DNA of 64,000 nucleotides from Clostridium simiarum (lineage in GTDB: Bacteria > Bacillota > Clostridia > Clostridiales > Clostridiaceae), in assembly GCF_018919175.1 (NCBI RefSeq), contig NZ_JAHLQL010000004.1, positions 124,001 through 188,000 on the forward strand, given 5' to 3'. Below are positions 1-9,450 of this stretch, piece by piece. The position numbers were made by a program, and so were the translations under genes. The first letter of the stretch is position 1, and each line of letters opens with the position of its first letter. Under the pieces are notes generated by a model. That model did not search any database. It was not told the origin of the DNA and worked only from the letters and a program-made list of their open reading frames with translations.

Positions 1-215
1 GTCAAATCTTTAAATTTGTGTAGTTTCTAGTGTTTTTTACTCAGATAATAGACTTTTAATTCTATTCAAAGTATAATATAGATGTATTTTAATGAAAATC
101 ACATCTATGGTTAGTTATAGTATTCTACGTTTTTAAAAGGCTTTTAATTTGCATTATATATATATTTGAATAGAAGGCCTTATAGCAATAATTTTACGAT
201 TTAGGAGGAACTTTA
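1..215. other. Upstream region of rfbA, no gene seen
   Basis: AT-rich DNA at the window edge that precedes the rfbABC genes. I see no ORF, riboswitch or terminator in it. An AGGAGG ribosome-binding site lies just before the rfbA start. The promoter is probably here or before the window, but I cannot fix its position. Confidence 0.4.
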
Positions 216-1085
216 ATGAAGGGAATTATTTTAGCAGGAGGTTCTGGTACCAGACTTCACCCTGTAACTAAGTCAGTTTCTAAGCAAATATTACCTATTT
301 ATGATAAACCTATGATATATTATCCTCTTTCAGTTCTTATGCTAGGTGGTATTAAAGATATACTTATAATATCAACCCCTAGAGATATTGAGTCTTTCAA
401 AGAACTTTTAGGAGATGGAAGTCAAATAGGAGTAAACTTTCAATATGCAATACAGGAAGAACCGAGAGGACTTGCTGATGCTTTCATCGTTGGAGAGGAA
501 TTCATAGGAAAAGATAAAGTTGCTTTAGTATTAGGAGACAACATTTTCCACGGATATGGTTTTTCTGAAAGATTAGAAAGAGCAGCCTCTAGAGAAGAAG
601 GAGCTACTATATTTGGATATCATGTAAGTAATCCAAGGGATTTTGGTGTAGTGGAGTTTGATTCTAATAACAATGTAATTTCCATAGAGGAAAAGCCAGA
701 AGTACCAAAATCAAACTATGCAGTTCCTGGGTTATATTTTTATGATAATGATGTGGTTGAAATAGCTAAGAATATTAAACCTTCTAAAAGGGGAGAACTT
801 GAGATAACTGCTGTGAATAATGAATATTTGAGAAGGGGCAATCTTAAGGTAGAACTTTTCGGAAGAGGTATGGCTTGGCTAGATACAGGTACTCATAGGG
901 GTCTTTTAGATGCTGCTAATTTTGTAGAGGCCATTCAAACAAGGCAAGGTCTTTATATTGCTTGTATTGAAGAAATTGCCTACAGAAAAGGGTTCATATC
1001 AAAAGAAGAACTAATAGCTTTAGCAGAACCTCTTTCAAAGATAGAATATGGTCAGTATCTTTTAAAGGTTGCAGAAGAATCTTAG
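216..1085 (+). CDS. rfbA: Glucose-1-phosphate thymidylyltransferase RfbA
   Basis: Joins dTTP and glucose-1-phosphate to give dTDP-glucose, the first step of dTDP-L-rhamnose synthesis in the cytoplasm. The 289-residue length is normal for RfbA/RmlA. The N-terminus has the nucleotidyltransferase signature [11 protein letters not shown] followed by the [10 protein letters not shown] segment, and LGDNIFHG and [12 protein letters not shown] are further family motifs. An AGGAGG site precedes the ATG. It is the first gene of an rfbABC cluster; the next gene starts 39 bases later. I see no change in active-site motifs. Confidence 0.96.
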   Translation: MKGIILAGGSGTRLHPVTKSVSKQILPIYDKPMIYYPLSVLMLGGIKDILIISTPRDIESFKELLGDGSQIGVNFQYAIQEEPRGLADAFIVGEEFIGKDKVALVLGDNIFHGYGFSERLERAASREEGATIFGYHVSNPRDFGVVEFDSNNNVISIEEKPEVPKSNYAVPGLYFYDNDVVEIAKNIKPSKRGELEITAVNNEYLRRGNLKVELFGRGMAWLDTGTHRGLLDAANFVEAIQTRQGLYIACIEEIAYRKGFISKEELIALAEPLSKIEYGQYLLKVAEES

Positions 1086-1124
1086 CAGGGAATATTAAAG
1101 GAAGAGAAAGGATAGATTAGAAAT

Positions 1125-2186
1125 ATGAAAACTTATTTAGTTACTGGTGGCGCAGGGTTTATAGGCTCAAATTTTGTGCTTTATATGCTAAAAAAATACC
1201 AAGATATAAGAATAATAAATCTTGATAAGCTAACCTATGCTGGAAATTTGGAAAACCTAGAGGAAGTAAAGCACAATAAAAATCATATATTTGTTAATGG
1301 TGACATATGTGATAAAGAACTTATTGAAGATTTATTCCAAAAGTATGATTTTGATTATGTGGTAAATTTTGCTGCAGAATCACACGTAGACAGAAGTATA
1401 AAAGAACCTGAGATATTTGCAAAGACAAATATAATAGGTACTGTTAATTTACTAAATGTAGCTAAAGAATCATGGGAGACTCAAGATTCATGGAAGGAAG
1501 GAAAAAAATTCCTTCAGGTTTCTACTGATGAGGTTTATGGCTCTTTAGGGGACACTGGATTCTTCACTGAAACCACACCTTTAGATCCTCATAGTCCATA
1601 TTCTTCAAGTAAAACTTCAGCGGATCTTATGGTAAAAGCTTATTATGACACCTTTAAGATGCCAATAAATATAACTAGGTGTTCAAACAACTACGGACCT
1701 TTTCAGTTTCCAGAAAAGTTAATACCTTTATTAATCAACAATTGTTTAAACCATAAAGATATTCCTGTATATGGCGATGGTCTTAATGTTAGAGATTGGC
1801 TATATGTAGAAGATCACTGCAAGGCTATTGATATGGTTATAAGAGAAGGCAGACTTGGTGAGGTATACAATGTAGGTGGACATAATGAGAGGACTAATAT
1901 AGCCATAGTTAAAACCGTTATTGACTACTTAAATAAAAATGTAGATTCAGCTATAACAGAAGACCTTATAAAATACGTAGAAGATAGAAAAGGTCATGAC
2001 AGAAGATACGGTATTGATCCAACAAAGATTAAAGAAGAACTAGGTTGGTACCCAGAGACTGTATTTGAAGAAGGTATTGTTAAGACCATTAAATGGTATT
2101 TAGATAACAAAGAATGGATGGAGCATATAACTTCTGGAGATTATCAAAATTACTATAAAAACATGTATGGCCATGAAATTTCTTAG
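1125..2186 (+). CDS. rfbB: dTDP-glucose 4,6-dehydratase RfbB
   Basis: Second enzyme of the dTDP-L-rhamnose pathway, converting dTDP-glucose to dTDP-4-keto-6-deoxyglucose with bound NAD. It is an extended short-chain dehydrogenase of 353 residues. The Rossmann motif GGAGFIGSNF is at residues 8-17. STDEVYGSLG and the YSSSK catalytic Tyr-Lys pair follow, and the C-terminal KGHDRRYGID motif is typical of RmlB. It sits between rfbA and rfbC, and its stop codon abuts the rfbC ribosome-binding site, so translation is probably coupled. Confidence 0.96.
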   Translation: MKTYLVTGGAGFIGSNFVLYMLKKYQDIRIINLDKLTYAGNLENLEEVKHNKNHIFVNGDICDKELIEDLFQKYDFDYVVNFAAESHVDRSIKEPEIFAKTNIIGTVNLLNVAKESWETQDSWKEGKKFLQVSTDEVYGSLGDTGFFTETTPLDPHSPYSSSKTSADLMVKAYYDTFKMPINITRCSNNYGPFQFPEKLIPLLINNCLNHKDIPVYGDGLNVRDWLYVEDHCKAIDMVIREGRLGEVYNVGGHNERTNIAIVKTVIDYLNKNVDSAITEDLIKYVEDRKGHDRRYGIDPTKIKEELGWYPETVFEEGIVKTIKWYLDNKEWMEHITSGDYQNYYKNMYGHEIS

Positions 2187-2198
2187 GTGGTGAGTATT

Positions 2199-2756
2199 TT
2201 GGGACAGTTTAAGTTTGAAAAAACATCTATTGAAGGCTTGTATATTATAGAACCTAAGATCTTTGGGGATCATAGGGGATATTTTATGGAAACCTACAAC
2301 TATAATGACTTTAAAGCTGCTGGATTAGACATGGTTTTTGTTCAAGATAACCAGTCAAAATCAAGAAAGGGCGTACTTAGAGGATTACATTTTCAAAAGA
2401 AGTTTCCTCAAGGTAAGCTTGTTAGAGTAATAAAAGGTGAAGTATTTGATGTGGCTGTAGACCTTAGGAAAGATTCAAAAACCTATGGTAAGTGGTATGG
2501 GGTTGTTTTAAGCGAAGAGAACAATAAACAATTTTATGTACCAGAAGGCTTTGCTCATGGATTTTTAGTAATGTCTGAAGAGGCAGAGTTTGTATATAAA
2601 TGTACAGACTTTTATCATCCTGAATTTGAAGGCGGCATAGTATTTAATGACCCTGATATAGGTATTAAGTGGCCTTTAAATGATATAGAAGAGGTGCTTT
2701 TATCTGAAAAGGATAAAAATGCACCAGGATTTAAAGAGATTAATATCTCATTTTAA
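2199..2756 (+). CDS. rfbC: dTDP-4-dehydrorhamnose 3,5-epimerase RfbC
   Basis: Third enzyme of dTDP-L-rhamnose synthesis, a cupin-fold epimerase. Family motifs seen are GDHRGYFMETYN, QDNQSKSRKGVLRGLHFQ with the catalytic His, and YVPEGFAHGFLV. The frame is open from a GTG at 2187, but AGGTGGTGAG at 2185-2194 looks like the ribosome-binding site. I therefore prefer the TTG at 2199, which gives 185 residues starting MGQFKFEKTSIEGLYII, a usual RfbC N-terminus. That the site overlaps the rfbB stop suggests coupling. The fourth pathway gene, rfbD, is 8.5 kb away. Confidence 0.95.
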   Translation: MGQFKFEKTSIEGLYIIEPKIFGDHRGYFMETYNYNDFKAAGLDMVFVQDNQSKSRKGVLRGLHFQKKFPQGKLVRVIKGEVFDVAVDLRKDSKTYGKWYGVVLSEENNKQFYVPEGFAHGFLVMSEEAEFVYKCTDFYHPEFEGGIVFNDPDIGIKWPLNDIEEVLLSEKDKNAPGFKEINISF

Positions 2757-2805
2757 TGGTTCTTTTAACAATTAAAATATCAAAACAAAGGGGGGAAATT
2801 TATTA

Positions 2806-5800
2806 ATGTATAAACTCATTAGGAAGATATCCTTAGTGGGGGTTTTAATACTCTTCCTAACGTTTCCTCAAAATTTAGCTGTACAAGCATCTGCTGAAAC
2901 ATTACCTTTGAAAGACATACCAATAGTATCTAACACAGGTATTACAGTTAAACAGATGGAGGATTGGGCAAGAAAAAATAATGCTACAGAAACTTTTATT
3001 TCTTTAGCTAAATTATATGTGGAATTGGCTCCTAGTCATGGAGGGGTAAATCCTGCTATTGCTTATGCACAATCAGCAAAGGAAACAGGCTATGGTAGAT
3101 TTACAGGGGTTTTAGATGAATCTTTCAATAACCCTTGTGGAATGAAAACCTCAGCAGGTGGAGGAGATAGTGACCCTTCAGCTCACCAAAGATTTAACAG
3201 CTGGGAAGAAGGAATAAAAGCTCATTTAGATCACTTAGCAATATATGCAGGAGCGGAAGGATATCCAAGAAAGGATACTTTTGATCCTAGACATTTTTCG
3301 TTTTTAATGGGACGAGCTAAGAATCTTTCAGACCTAGGTGGAAACTGGGCCCCTTCTCTTAGTTATGGTACACAAATAATTGACATGATAAATATTATGA
3401 TAACTGGTTCTCCAGTTAAAAAGTTACCAAACAAAATGTTTATAGATACACCTATTCAAAATCAAAATTATTTAGATAGTAGTGTGGAAGTTTCTGGTTG
3501 GGCTTTAAACAACTATGGCATAAAGAAAGTATCTTTTTATGTAAATAACAATTTGGTAGGTGAAACCAATACAGGAGTTAATAGACCAGATGTAGATGCT
3601 GCGTTTCCAGGATATCCATCAGGAGATAAGAGTGGTTATTTCTTCTCTATTCCAGCAAGTGCTATACCACAAGGTGAAAGCATATTAAAAGTTGAGGCAC
3701 TAGGAAAAGATGGAACTATCCAAAAGGAAGAAAGAACTATAAACAGTATAAAGAAGACTAACAAGCCTTCGAAAATGTTTATAGATGATCCTAAAATTGA
3801 TGAAGTGATTAGTAATAAAGATGTGGTACTTTCAGGATGGGCACTTATGGGCTCAGGAGTTAAGAATATTAATGTTTATGTAAATGGAAACTTTATAAGT
3901 AGTATAGGCACAGGAGTTAATAGACCAGATGTAGATGCTGCATTTCCAGGATATCCTCTAGGGGATAAAAGTGGATATTATGGAGTAATTCCAGCAAAAC
4001 ATTTTTATTCAGGTAAAAACACTATAACTGTTGAAGTTATAGGCAATGATGGAACTACTCAAAAGGAAGAAAGAAATATAAACTTTATAATGAAGACTAA
4101 TAAGCCTTCAAAAATGTTTATAGACGACCCTAAGACTAATCAAGTGATTAATAATAATGATGTGGTACTTTCAGGATGGGCACTTATGGGCTCAGGAGTT
4201 AAGAATATTAATGTTTATGTAAATGGAAACTTTATAAGCAGTATAACCACAGGAGTTAATAGACCAGATGTAGATGCTGCATTTCCAGGATATCCTCTAG
4301 GGAATAAAAGCGGATACTATGGAGTAATTCCAGCAAAACATTTTTATTCAGGAAAAAATACTATAACTGTTGAAGTTGTAGGTAATGATAACTCTGTAAT
4401 AAAAGAAGATAGAACAATAAGCTTTGTATCAAATAACTCAAAACCTACTATTAATGAAATTGTTACTGATAAAATTTCACCACAAAAGGTAGGAAGCAAT
4501 ATAAGAGTTTCAGTTAATGCAAGTGGAAGCAATCTTCTTTATAAGTTTTGGATACATGATGGGAACTCATGGAAGATTGTACGAGACTATTCAGCTTCTA
4601 ATACATATGATTGGAAGCCATCAAAAGAAGGTACTTATAGAGTTTGGGTTGATATAAAAGATAAAAATTCTAACAATACTGTAGATCATTCTAAAGAGAT
4701 TTACTACTCCATAAAAAACCAAGTTGGAAAGATTACTTCTTTAACTACAGATGTCAATTCACCTCAAAGCTTTGGAAAGTCTATAAACATAAAAGTTCAG
4801 TCAAGTGGATTCATAAATCCTGTTTATAGGTATTGGATAAAGGATGATAGAGGTTGGAGAGTAATTAAAGATTATTCAACTAGTAATTCTATTCAATGGA
4901 CACCACAAAGATCCGGTGAGCATGGAATATGGGTAGATGCTAGGGAAAGTGTTTCAAACGGAGATGTAGAACACTCTCTTGAAATTCCATACTATATAAA
5001 CCCACAAATAAAAGATATAACTGTAGACGGTGTATCTTCTAATACAGGAATTTCACCAGCACCTTATAAAGGAAAACCAGTTAATATAGCTGTAAATGGA
5101 GCTGGAGAAAATGTTTTATATAGATTTTGGATTTCAGATGGTATAAAGTGGAGAGTTATAAGAGATTATGATTATAGCAATAGCACTACATGGACACCTA
5201 CTATATTAGGAAAGCATGGTATTTGGGTAGAGGCTAAAGCCTCCAATTCACCAAATACTTATGATGTTTATAAGTCTGTAGACTATGAAATAATTGGTGG
5301 ACAACCATTAAGTGTAACTACAAGTGTTGCTTCCCCGCAAAAGGCAGGAAATACAATTACTGTTAAGGCTAATGGTGGAAGAGCTATAAATCCTCTATAT
5401 AAATTCTGGGTAAGTGATGGTATACAGTGGACTGTGGTTCAAGATTATTCTACTTCCAATACATTTAATTGGAAACCTACATCAGGAGGATCTTATAAAA
5501 TCTGGGTAGATATAAAGGATAAAAATTCACAGAATTCCGCTGACGAATCTAAGGAAATTCCATTTATAATAGAAGGATCTTCTATTAAAAGTAAGACTAT
5601 AGTAATAGATCCAGGTCATAACCACGGTGGAGATGATGGTGCTTATGCTAAATTTGATGGTATAACTTATTCTGAAAGAGATCTAAATATGGAGGTAGCA
5701 TTAAAGCTTAAAACTTATTTAGAGTCTTATGGATTTAATGTAATACTTACAAGACAACCAGGAGAGATACTTAAAGATGATCTTCAGACTAGTTTAAGGA

Positions 5801-6246
5801 AGAGAACAGAAATAGCAAATAAAGCAAAGGCTGACTTCTTTATAAGCCTTCATCATGACAGTGGAGCATCTTCAGCTAGTGGTATAAGTACACACTATAG
5901 TAGTTATAGACCAACTCTTGATAATGAAGGAGTGGCACCAGGAGTAGATCCAGGTGGATATAGCTATGATAATTTACTTATAGATTATACACCATGTAAA
6001 GAAGCCATAATTAGTAGAGAATTAGCAAATAAACTTGTTAATGGCTTAAGTTCAGAGCTGGGATATACAAACAGAAAAGCTCACGATCATGGATTAGCTG
6101 TAACTAGAAATATAGACGTGCCTTCTGTGCTCTTAGAATTAGGCTTTATAACCAATAAGAATGAAGCTATAAGATGTGCAGATTCCACAGAACAACATAA
6201 AAAAGCTAAGAAAATAGCAGATATAATATTTGATTACTTCAAATAA
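2806..6246 (+). CDS. Modular secreted glucosaminidase / N-acetylmuramoyl-L-alanine amidase
   Basis: A 1146-residue exported cell-wall hydrolase. A signal peptide covers about residues 1-30, ending near VQASAE. Residues about 45-200 form a glucosaminidase-type domain with SAKETGYGRF, in which Glu103 is the expected acid. Three Ig-like repeats follow at about 207-320, 322-430 and 435-540; each carries GVNRPDVDAAFPGYP. Four beta repeats of the triple-tyrosine kind (YKFWI..DG..W.V..DYS) cover about 546-920. Residues about 929-1146 are an Amidase_3 domain: DPGHN, YSERDLN and LHHDSG would give the zinc ligands, and LLELGFIT the catalytic Glu. The middle repeats probably bind wall polymers. A GGGGGGA site precedes the ATG, and a terminator follows the stop. 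Confidence 0.92.
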   Translation: MYKLIRKISLVGVLILFLTFPQNLAVQASAETLPLKDIPIVSNTGITVKQMEDWARKNNATETFISLAKLYVELAPSHGGVNPAIAYAQSAKETGYGRFTGVLDESFNNPCGMKTSAGGGDSDPSAHQRFNSWEEGIKAHLDHLAIYAGAEGYPRKDTFDPRHFSFLMGRAKNLSDLGGNWAPSLSYGTQIIDMINIMITGSPVKKLPNKMFIDTPIQNQNYLDSSVEVSGWALNNYGIKKVSFYVNNNLVGETNTGVNRPDVDAAFPGYPSGDKSGYFFSIPASAIPQGESILKVEALGKDGTIQKEERTINSIKKTNKPSKMFIDDPKIDEVISNKDVVLSGWALMGSGVKNINVYVNGNFISSIGTGVNRPDVDAAFPGYPLGDKSGYYGVIPAKHFYSGKNTITVEVIGNDGTTQKEERNINFIMKTNKPSKMFIDDPKTNQVINNNDVVLSGWALMGSGVKNINVYVNGNFISSITTGVNRPDVDAAFPGYPLGNKSGYYGVIPAKHFYSGKNTITVEVVGNDNSVIKEDRTISFVSNNSKPTINEIVTDKISPQKVGSNIRVSVNASGSNLLYKFWIHDGNSWKIVRDYSASNTYDWKPSKEGTYRVWVDIKDKNSNNTVDHSKEIYYSIKNQVGKITSLTTDVNSPQSFGKSINIKVQSSGFINPVYRYWIKDDRGWRVIKDYSTSNSIQWTPQRSGEHGIWVDARESVSNGDVEHSLEIPYYINPQIKDITVDGVSSNTGISPAPYKGKPVNIAVNGAGENVLYRFWISDGIKWRVIRDYDYSNSTTWTPTILGKHGIWVEAKASNSPNTYDVYKSVDYEIIGGQPLSVTTSVASPQKAGNTITVKANGGRAINPLYKFWVSDGIQWTVVQDYSTSNTFNWKPTSGGSYKIWVDIKDKNSQNSADESKEIPFIIEGSSIKSKTIVIDPGHNHGGDDGAYAKFDGITYSERDLNMEVALKLKTYLESYGFNVILTRQPGEILKDDLQTSLRKRTEIANKAKADFFISLHHDSGASSASGISTHYSSYRPTLDNEGVAPGVDPGGYSYDNLLIDYTPCKEAIISRELANKLVNGLSSELGYTNRKAHDHGLAVTRNIDVPSVLLELGFITNKNEAIRCADSTEQHKKAKKIADIIFDYFK

Positions 6247-6253
6247 AAGAGAT

Positions 6254-6288
6254 AAAACCCTTGTATATTTATATTTACAAGGGTTTTT
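6254..6288 (+). terminator. Rho-independent terminator after the amidase gene
   Basis: Inverted arms AAAACCCTTGTA and TACAAGGGTTTT with a short AT loop are followed by a T run. It starts eight bases past the amidase stop codon. Confidence 0.85.
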
Positions 6289-6293
6289 GTCTA

Positions 6294-6422
6294 TTTATCT
6301 GATGACTAACCCGCTCTAATATTCCTATCTTTTTCAAAGCGGAATAAAGATCGGTTACGTCCCTGGATAACGATTTCTAAGCTTTATAGGGAGCAAAGCT
6401 CCATCTAAAGGCAAGAACTCTG
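6294..6422 (+). repeat. 128-bp dispersed repeat, copy 1 (diverged)
   Basis: First of two head-to-tail units. The unit runs from TTTATC to AACTCTG. It differs from the common form at several positions, for example GATCGGTTACG where the common form has GAGCGGCTACG. The outer stem is weakened in this copy, while GGAGC-AAA-GCTCC is intact. No ORF lies in it. I do not recognise the family. Confidence 0.85.
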
Positions 6423-6550
6423 TTTATCCGATGACTACCCGCTCTAATACTCCATCTTTTTCAAAGTGGGAATAAAGAGCGGCTACGTCCCTGGATAACG
6501 ATTTCTAAGCTTTAGAGGGAGCAAAGCTCCATCTAAAGGCAAGAACTCTG
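6423..6550 (+). repeat. 128-bp dispersed repeat, copy 2 (consensus form)
   Basis: Second unit of the tandem pair. By eye it is identical over 128 bases to the units at 20810-20937 and 20938-21065. It holds two potential stems: CCGCTCT with AGAGCGG, and GGAGC-AAA-GCTCC. There are no terminal inverted repeats. The 70 bases between this unit and the flippase gene show nothing else. Confidence 0.9.
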
Positions 6551-6624
6551 TTTATTGCAAGTAGACATAAATAGATAAATTATGATATTATAAGCGAGAA
6601 GTTTAAATGTAAGCGAGTGAGAAT

Positions 6625-8028
6625 ATGAATAGTAAGTTAAAAGATTTTACATACACTTTAAGTGCAAATATACTAAATTTCGCCATAGGAATTGTTACAG
6701 GATTTTTACTTCCTAAATTTTTATCTATAGATGATTATGCAGCTATTAAAGTATTTACTTTCTATATAGGTTATGTGGGATTTATGCATTTAGGATTTAT
6801 AGATGGTATACTTTTAAGATATGGTAGCTATGATTATAATGAATTGCCAAAGAAAAAGTTTAGAGCTTACTTTAAGTTTTTGCTTTTATTTCAAGTTATA
6901 ATTATGGCAGTAATGATGGGTGTAATTTCAATGACTACCATAGATCCTTCAAGAAGAACTATTTTTAATTTTGTTGCTATTAATATGTTAATTATGAATT
7001 TAACTACATTTTTTTCCTTTATTCATCAATTCACAAAGGAATTTAAGTTATTTTCTTTTAACTTGATACTAACTAAACTATTTTACGTAATAGGATGTTT
7101 ACTTTTATTTTATGTACATAATTTTGCCCATGGAGCATATATAATCCTTCAAACAGGAGTTAATTTAATAATTCTTCTTATATACATATATTTTGATAAG
7201 GACTTAGTATTTGGAAAGTCCGAATCTATTAGGGACAATATTAAAGATATTAAAGAAAACATAAACATAGGCTTTTTTGTTATGATAGGTAACTTTATGA
7301 ACATTATCATAATAGGTATAGATAGGTTATTTATAGATAATTTATTTACCAAAGAAGATTTCGCTATGTACTCCTTTGCCTATTCTATTGTATCCTTATT
7401 TTATATAGTATTGAACTCTTTAAATACAGTGATGTATCCTTATCTTACAAGGACTCCTAAAGAAAGGCTTAAGGATATATATGGAGATATTAAAACCTCT
7501 GTAAGCATAATAATTGGTGCTAGTCTTAGTGGATTTTTTGTGATTAAATTTATAGTTATAAGATTTTTAAGTAACTATGTAGATTCTCTAGGTATTCTTA
7601 TATTTTTAATACCTACAGTGCTTTTAAGTGCACAAATATCTGTATTGATATCAAACTTTTATAAAGTACTAAAGCTTACAAAAGAATACACTAAAAATAA
7701 TATAATAGCATTTTCCTTAGGTGTTATAACTAACACCATAGCTTATTTTACCTTTAAGAGCACTTTATCTATAGCTGCTGCTAGTTTAATATCCTTTATG
7801 ATTTGGGTGCTTTATTCAGACGGCTTTTTTATGAAAAAGCTTCGTATTAAAGTTTATAGATCTATATTACTAGAAGTTTTTATAATAGCTTTATTTTTAT
7901 TTACCTCTTATTTTATGAATTGGTACATAGGATTAATGACTTATGTAATATGTTTCGGAGTATTTGTATTTGTATTTTATAAAAAGGATATAATGAGTTT
8001 TATAGCTATGATTAAACCAAGAAAATAA
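6625..8028 (+). CDS. Oligosaccharide flippase / polysaccharide biosynthesis membrane protein
   Basis: A 467-residue polytopic membrane protein with about 12-14 hydrophobic helices and the N-terminal pattern of Wzx/MurJ-like flippases (LSANILNFAIGIVTGFLLPKFLS). Proteins of this kind move lipid-linked glycans across the membrane. It starts at an ATG with a weak AAGCGAGTGAG site. A second flippase of the same superfamily lies at 9447, and no glycosyltransferase is encoded between them. The substrate cannot be told from sequence. The family call is sound; the exact role is inference. Confidence 0.85.
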   Translation: MNSKLKDFTYTLSANILNFAIGIVTGFLLPKFLSIDDYAAIKVFTFYIGYVGFMHLGFIDGILLRYGSYDYNELPKKKFRAYFKFLLLFQVIIMAVMMGVISMTTIDPSRRTIFNFVAINMLIMNLTTFFSFIHQFTKEFKLFSFNLILTKLFYVIGCLLLFYVHNFAHGAYIILQTGVNLIILLIYIYFDKDLVFGKSESIRDNIKDIKENINIGFFVMIGNFMNIIIIGIDRLFIDNLFTKEDFAMYSFAYSIVSLFYIVLNSLNTVMYPYLTRTPKERLKDIYGDIKTSVSIIIGASLSGFFVIKFIVIRFLSNYVDSLGILIFLIPTVLLSAQISVLISNFYKVLKLTKEYTKNNIIAFSLGVITNTIAYFTFKSTLSIAAASLISFMIWVLYSDGFFMKKLRIKVYRSILLEVFIIALFLFTSYFMNWYIGLMTYVICFGVFVFVFYKKDIMSFIAMIKPRK

Positions 8029-8400
8029 GCTATATATGCAGTGATTTATAGCTTTACATAGAGTTTACTAAAAGTGATTTATAGATTTGTATAGAGTTTG
8101 ATAAAAATGATTTATACAGGTTATTAAAAGAAATAGAATTTCATAGCTAAAGTTCAAAAGAGAAGTCTCCTTGAAGAGAACTTTAGCTATGAAATATCAT
8201 AAGATTATTCAAAGATTTAGGTTCATAATATATTTATTAACCACTTATTCTAAGATCACTGAGGAAGCTTCTAAGGTGATTGAAGTTCATAATATATCTC
8301 TTAACTTGAATCTAAGAATCCTTGATTATAAGTAAATACAAAATTTTAAGGAATATATCAAAGAATTGCGTCAAGGAACTAATAAGGAGTATGGTTTAAA
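8029..8400. other. Intergenic region with a perfect 18-bp inverted repeat
   Basis: No ORF of note. It holds an 18-bp perfect inverted repeat (8138-8155 with 8178-8195, loop 22). A 12-base direct repeat TTCATAATATAT occurs near 8223 and 8286. No known riboswitch motif was recognised. The acyltransferase promoter probably lies in the 3' part. Confidence 0.5.
8138..8195. repeat. Perfect 18-bp inverted repeat (hairpin)
   Basis: The arm ATTTCATAGCTAAAGTTC is matched exactly by its complement 22 bases later. No T run follows on either strand, so it is not a classical terminator. It could be an RNA hairpin or the remnant of a small mobile element. Confidence 0.8.
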
Positions 8401-9450
8401 ATGAGAAATAAAGAAATGGCAATGTTAAAGGCCATAGGTATAATACTTGTAGTAATGACCCATGGCTATCAAATATTTTTGTGGTTTTCACCCTATTCTT
8501 TCCATATGGCACTTTTCATATTTGTGTCCGGATATTTATATAAAGAAACTTATGAGGACAATGTGCCAAAATACATATTAAAAAAGGTTAAAAGGATGCT
8601 TGTACCTTATTTTATATATAATATAGTTTATGCTTCAATAACTTACTTTTTAATGATAAGATATAACATAACCCTAGGAGAAAAACCAAACCTATTTAAT
8701 TTCTTTGTTCAGCCCTTTATAGATGGGCATCAATATCATCTATTTTTGTCGGGATGGTTTTTAATTGAATTGTTTTTAATTCAAGCGTCCTTTGTGATTA
8801 TTTATAAATATTCTAAAAAGGTTACTAAAAATGACTATTTGCATTTACTATTATTTTGTTTAATGGGCCTTGCAGGTACTTATCTTGCAAAGATTTATCC
8901 TAAGCCAAAGGGCATATATCTACCTATAATCAGAACTATGTTCTGTATGTTCTTCTATTATTTTGGAATATTTTACAGGAAAAGATTAGAGGACAAGAAC
9001 CTTTTTAGAAGTAGAAATATGCTAATAGTATTTATAACACAGGTTTTCTGTATAGTTAAGTTCGGGATAATAGATTATGAGCTAGCTTGGGCAAATTATT
9101 ATGGAAGATTAGTTCTTCCTTTTGTGGTAAGTCTTACAGGAATATATATGTCTATTTTTGTGGCAAAGGCTATGGTTAAATTATTCCCAGACAATGATTT
9201 TTTATATACCATTGGGGAAAATACCATGCATATAATGTTAAATCATATGATTGTATTCTTTGTAATTAACGGGATTTTTTATAAATTGGGAGCCTTTGAG
9301 TTTGAAAAGTTAAATGACATTTGGTTTACATATAATCCAGGACATTTATGGCTTTTATACATAACCTTAGGTTTACTAGTACCAACTTATGTGACTTTGG
9401 GGATAAAAAGATTTCGATCAAAAATGGTCAAAGGAAGGAAAAATAAATGA
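8401..9450 (+). CDS. Membrane acyltransferase, acyltransferase-3 family
   Basis: A 349-residue integral membrane protein with about ten helices. An early His in THGYQIFLWFSPYSFHMALFIFVSGYLY matches the start of acyltransferase-3 (OafA/WecH-like) enzymes, which put acetyl or succinyl groups on sugars or surface glycans. An AAGGAG site precedes the ATG. The last four bases overlap the next gene (ATGA), so the two are coupled. Between two flippases it most likely modifies the exported polysaccharide; the actual acceptor is unknown. Confidence 0.85.
   Translation: MRNKEMAMLKAIGIILVVMTHGYQIFLWFSPYSFHMALFIFVSGYLYKETYEDNVPKYILKKVKRMLVPYFIYNIVYASITYFLMIRYNITLGEKPNLFNFFVQPFIDGHQYHLFLSGWFLIELFLIQASFVIIYKYSKKVTKNDYLHLLLFCLMGLAGTYLAKIYPKPKGIYLPIIRTMFCMFFYYFGIFYRKRLEDKNLFRSRNMLIVFITQVFCIVKFGIIDYELAWANYYGRLVLPFVVSLTGIYMSIFVAKAMVKLFPDNDFLYTIGENTMHIMLNHMIVFFVINGIFYKLGAFEFEKLNDIWFTYNPGHLWLLYITLGLLVPTYVTLGIKRFRSKMVKGRKNK

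Noticed and set aside
6294..6555. CRISPR array or transposon with inverted ends
   Set aside because: The units are 128 bp without unique spacers and without terminal inverted repeats, and no cas or transposase gene is present.
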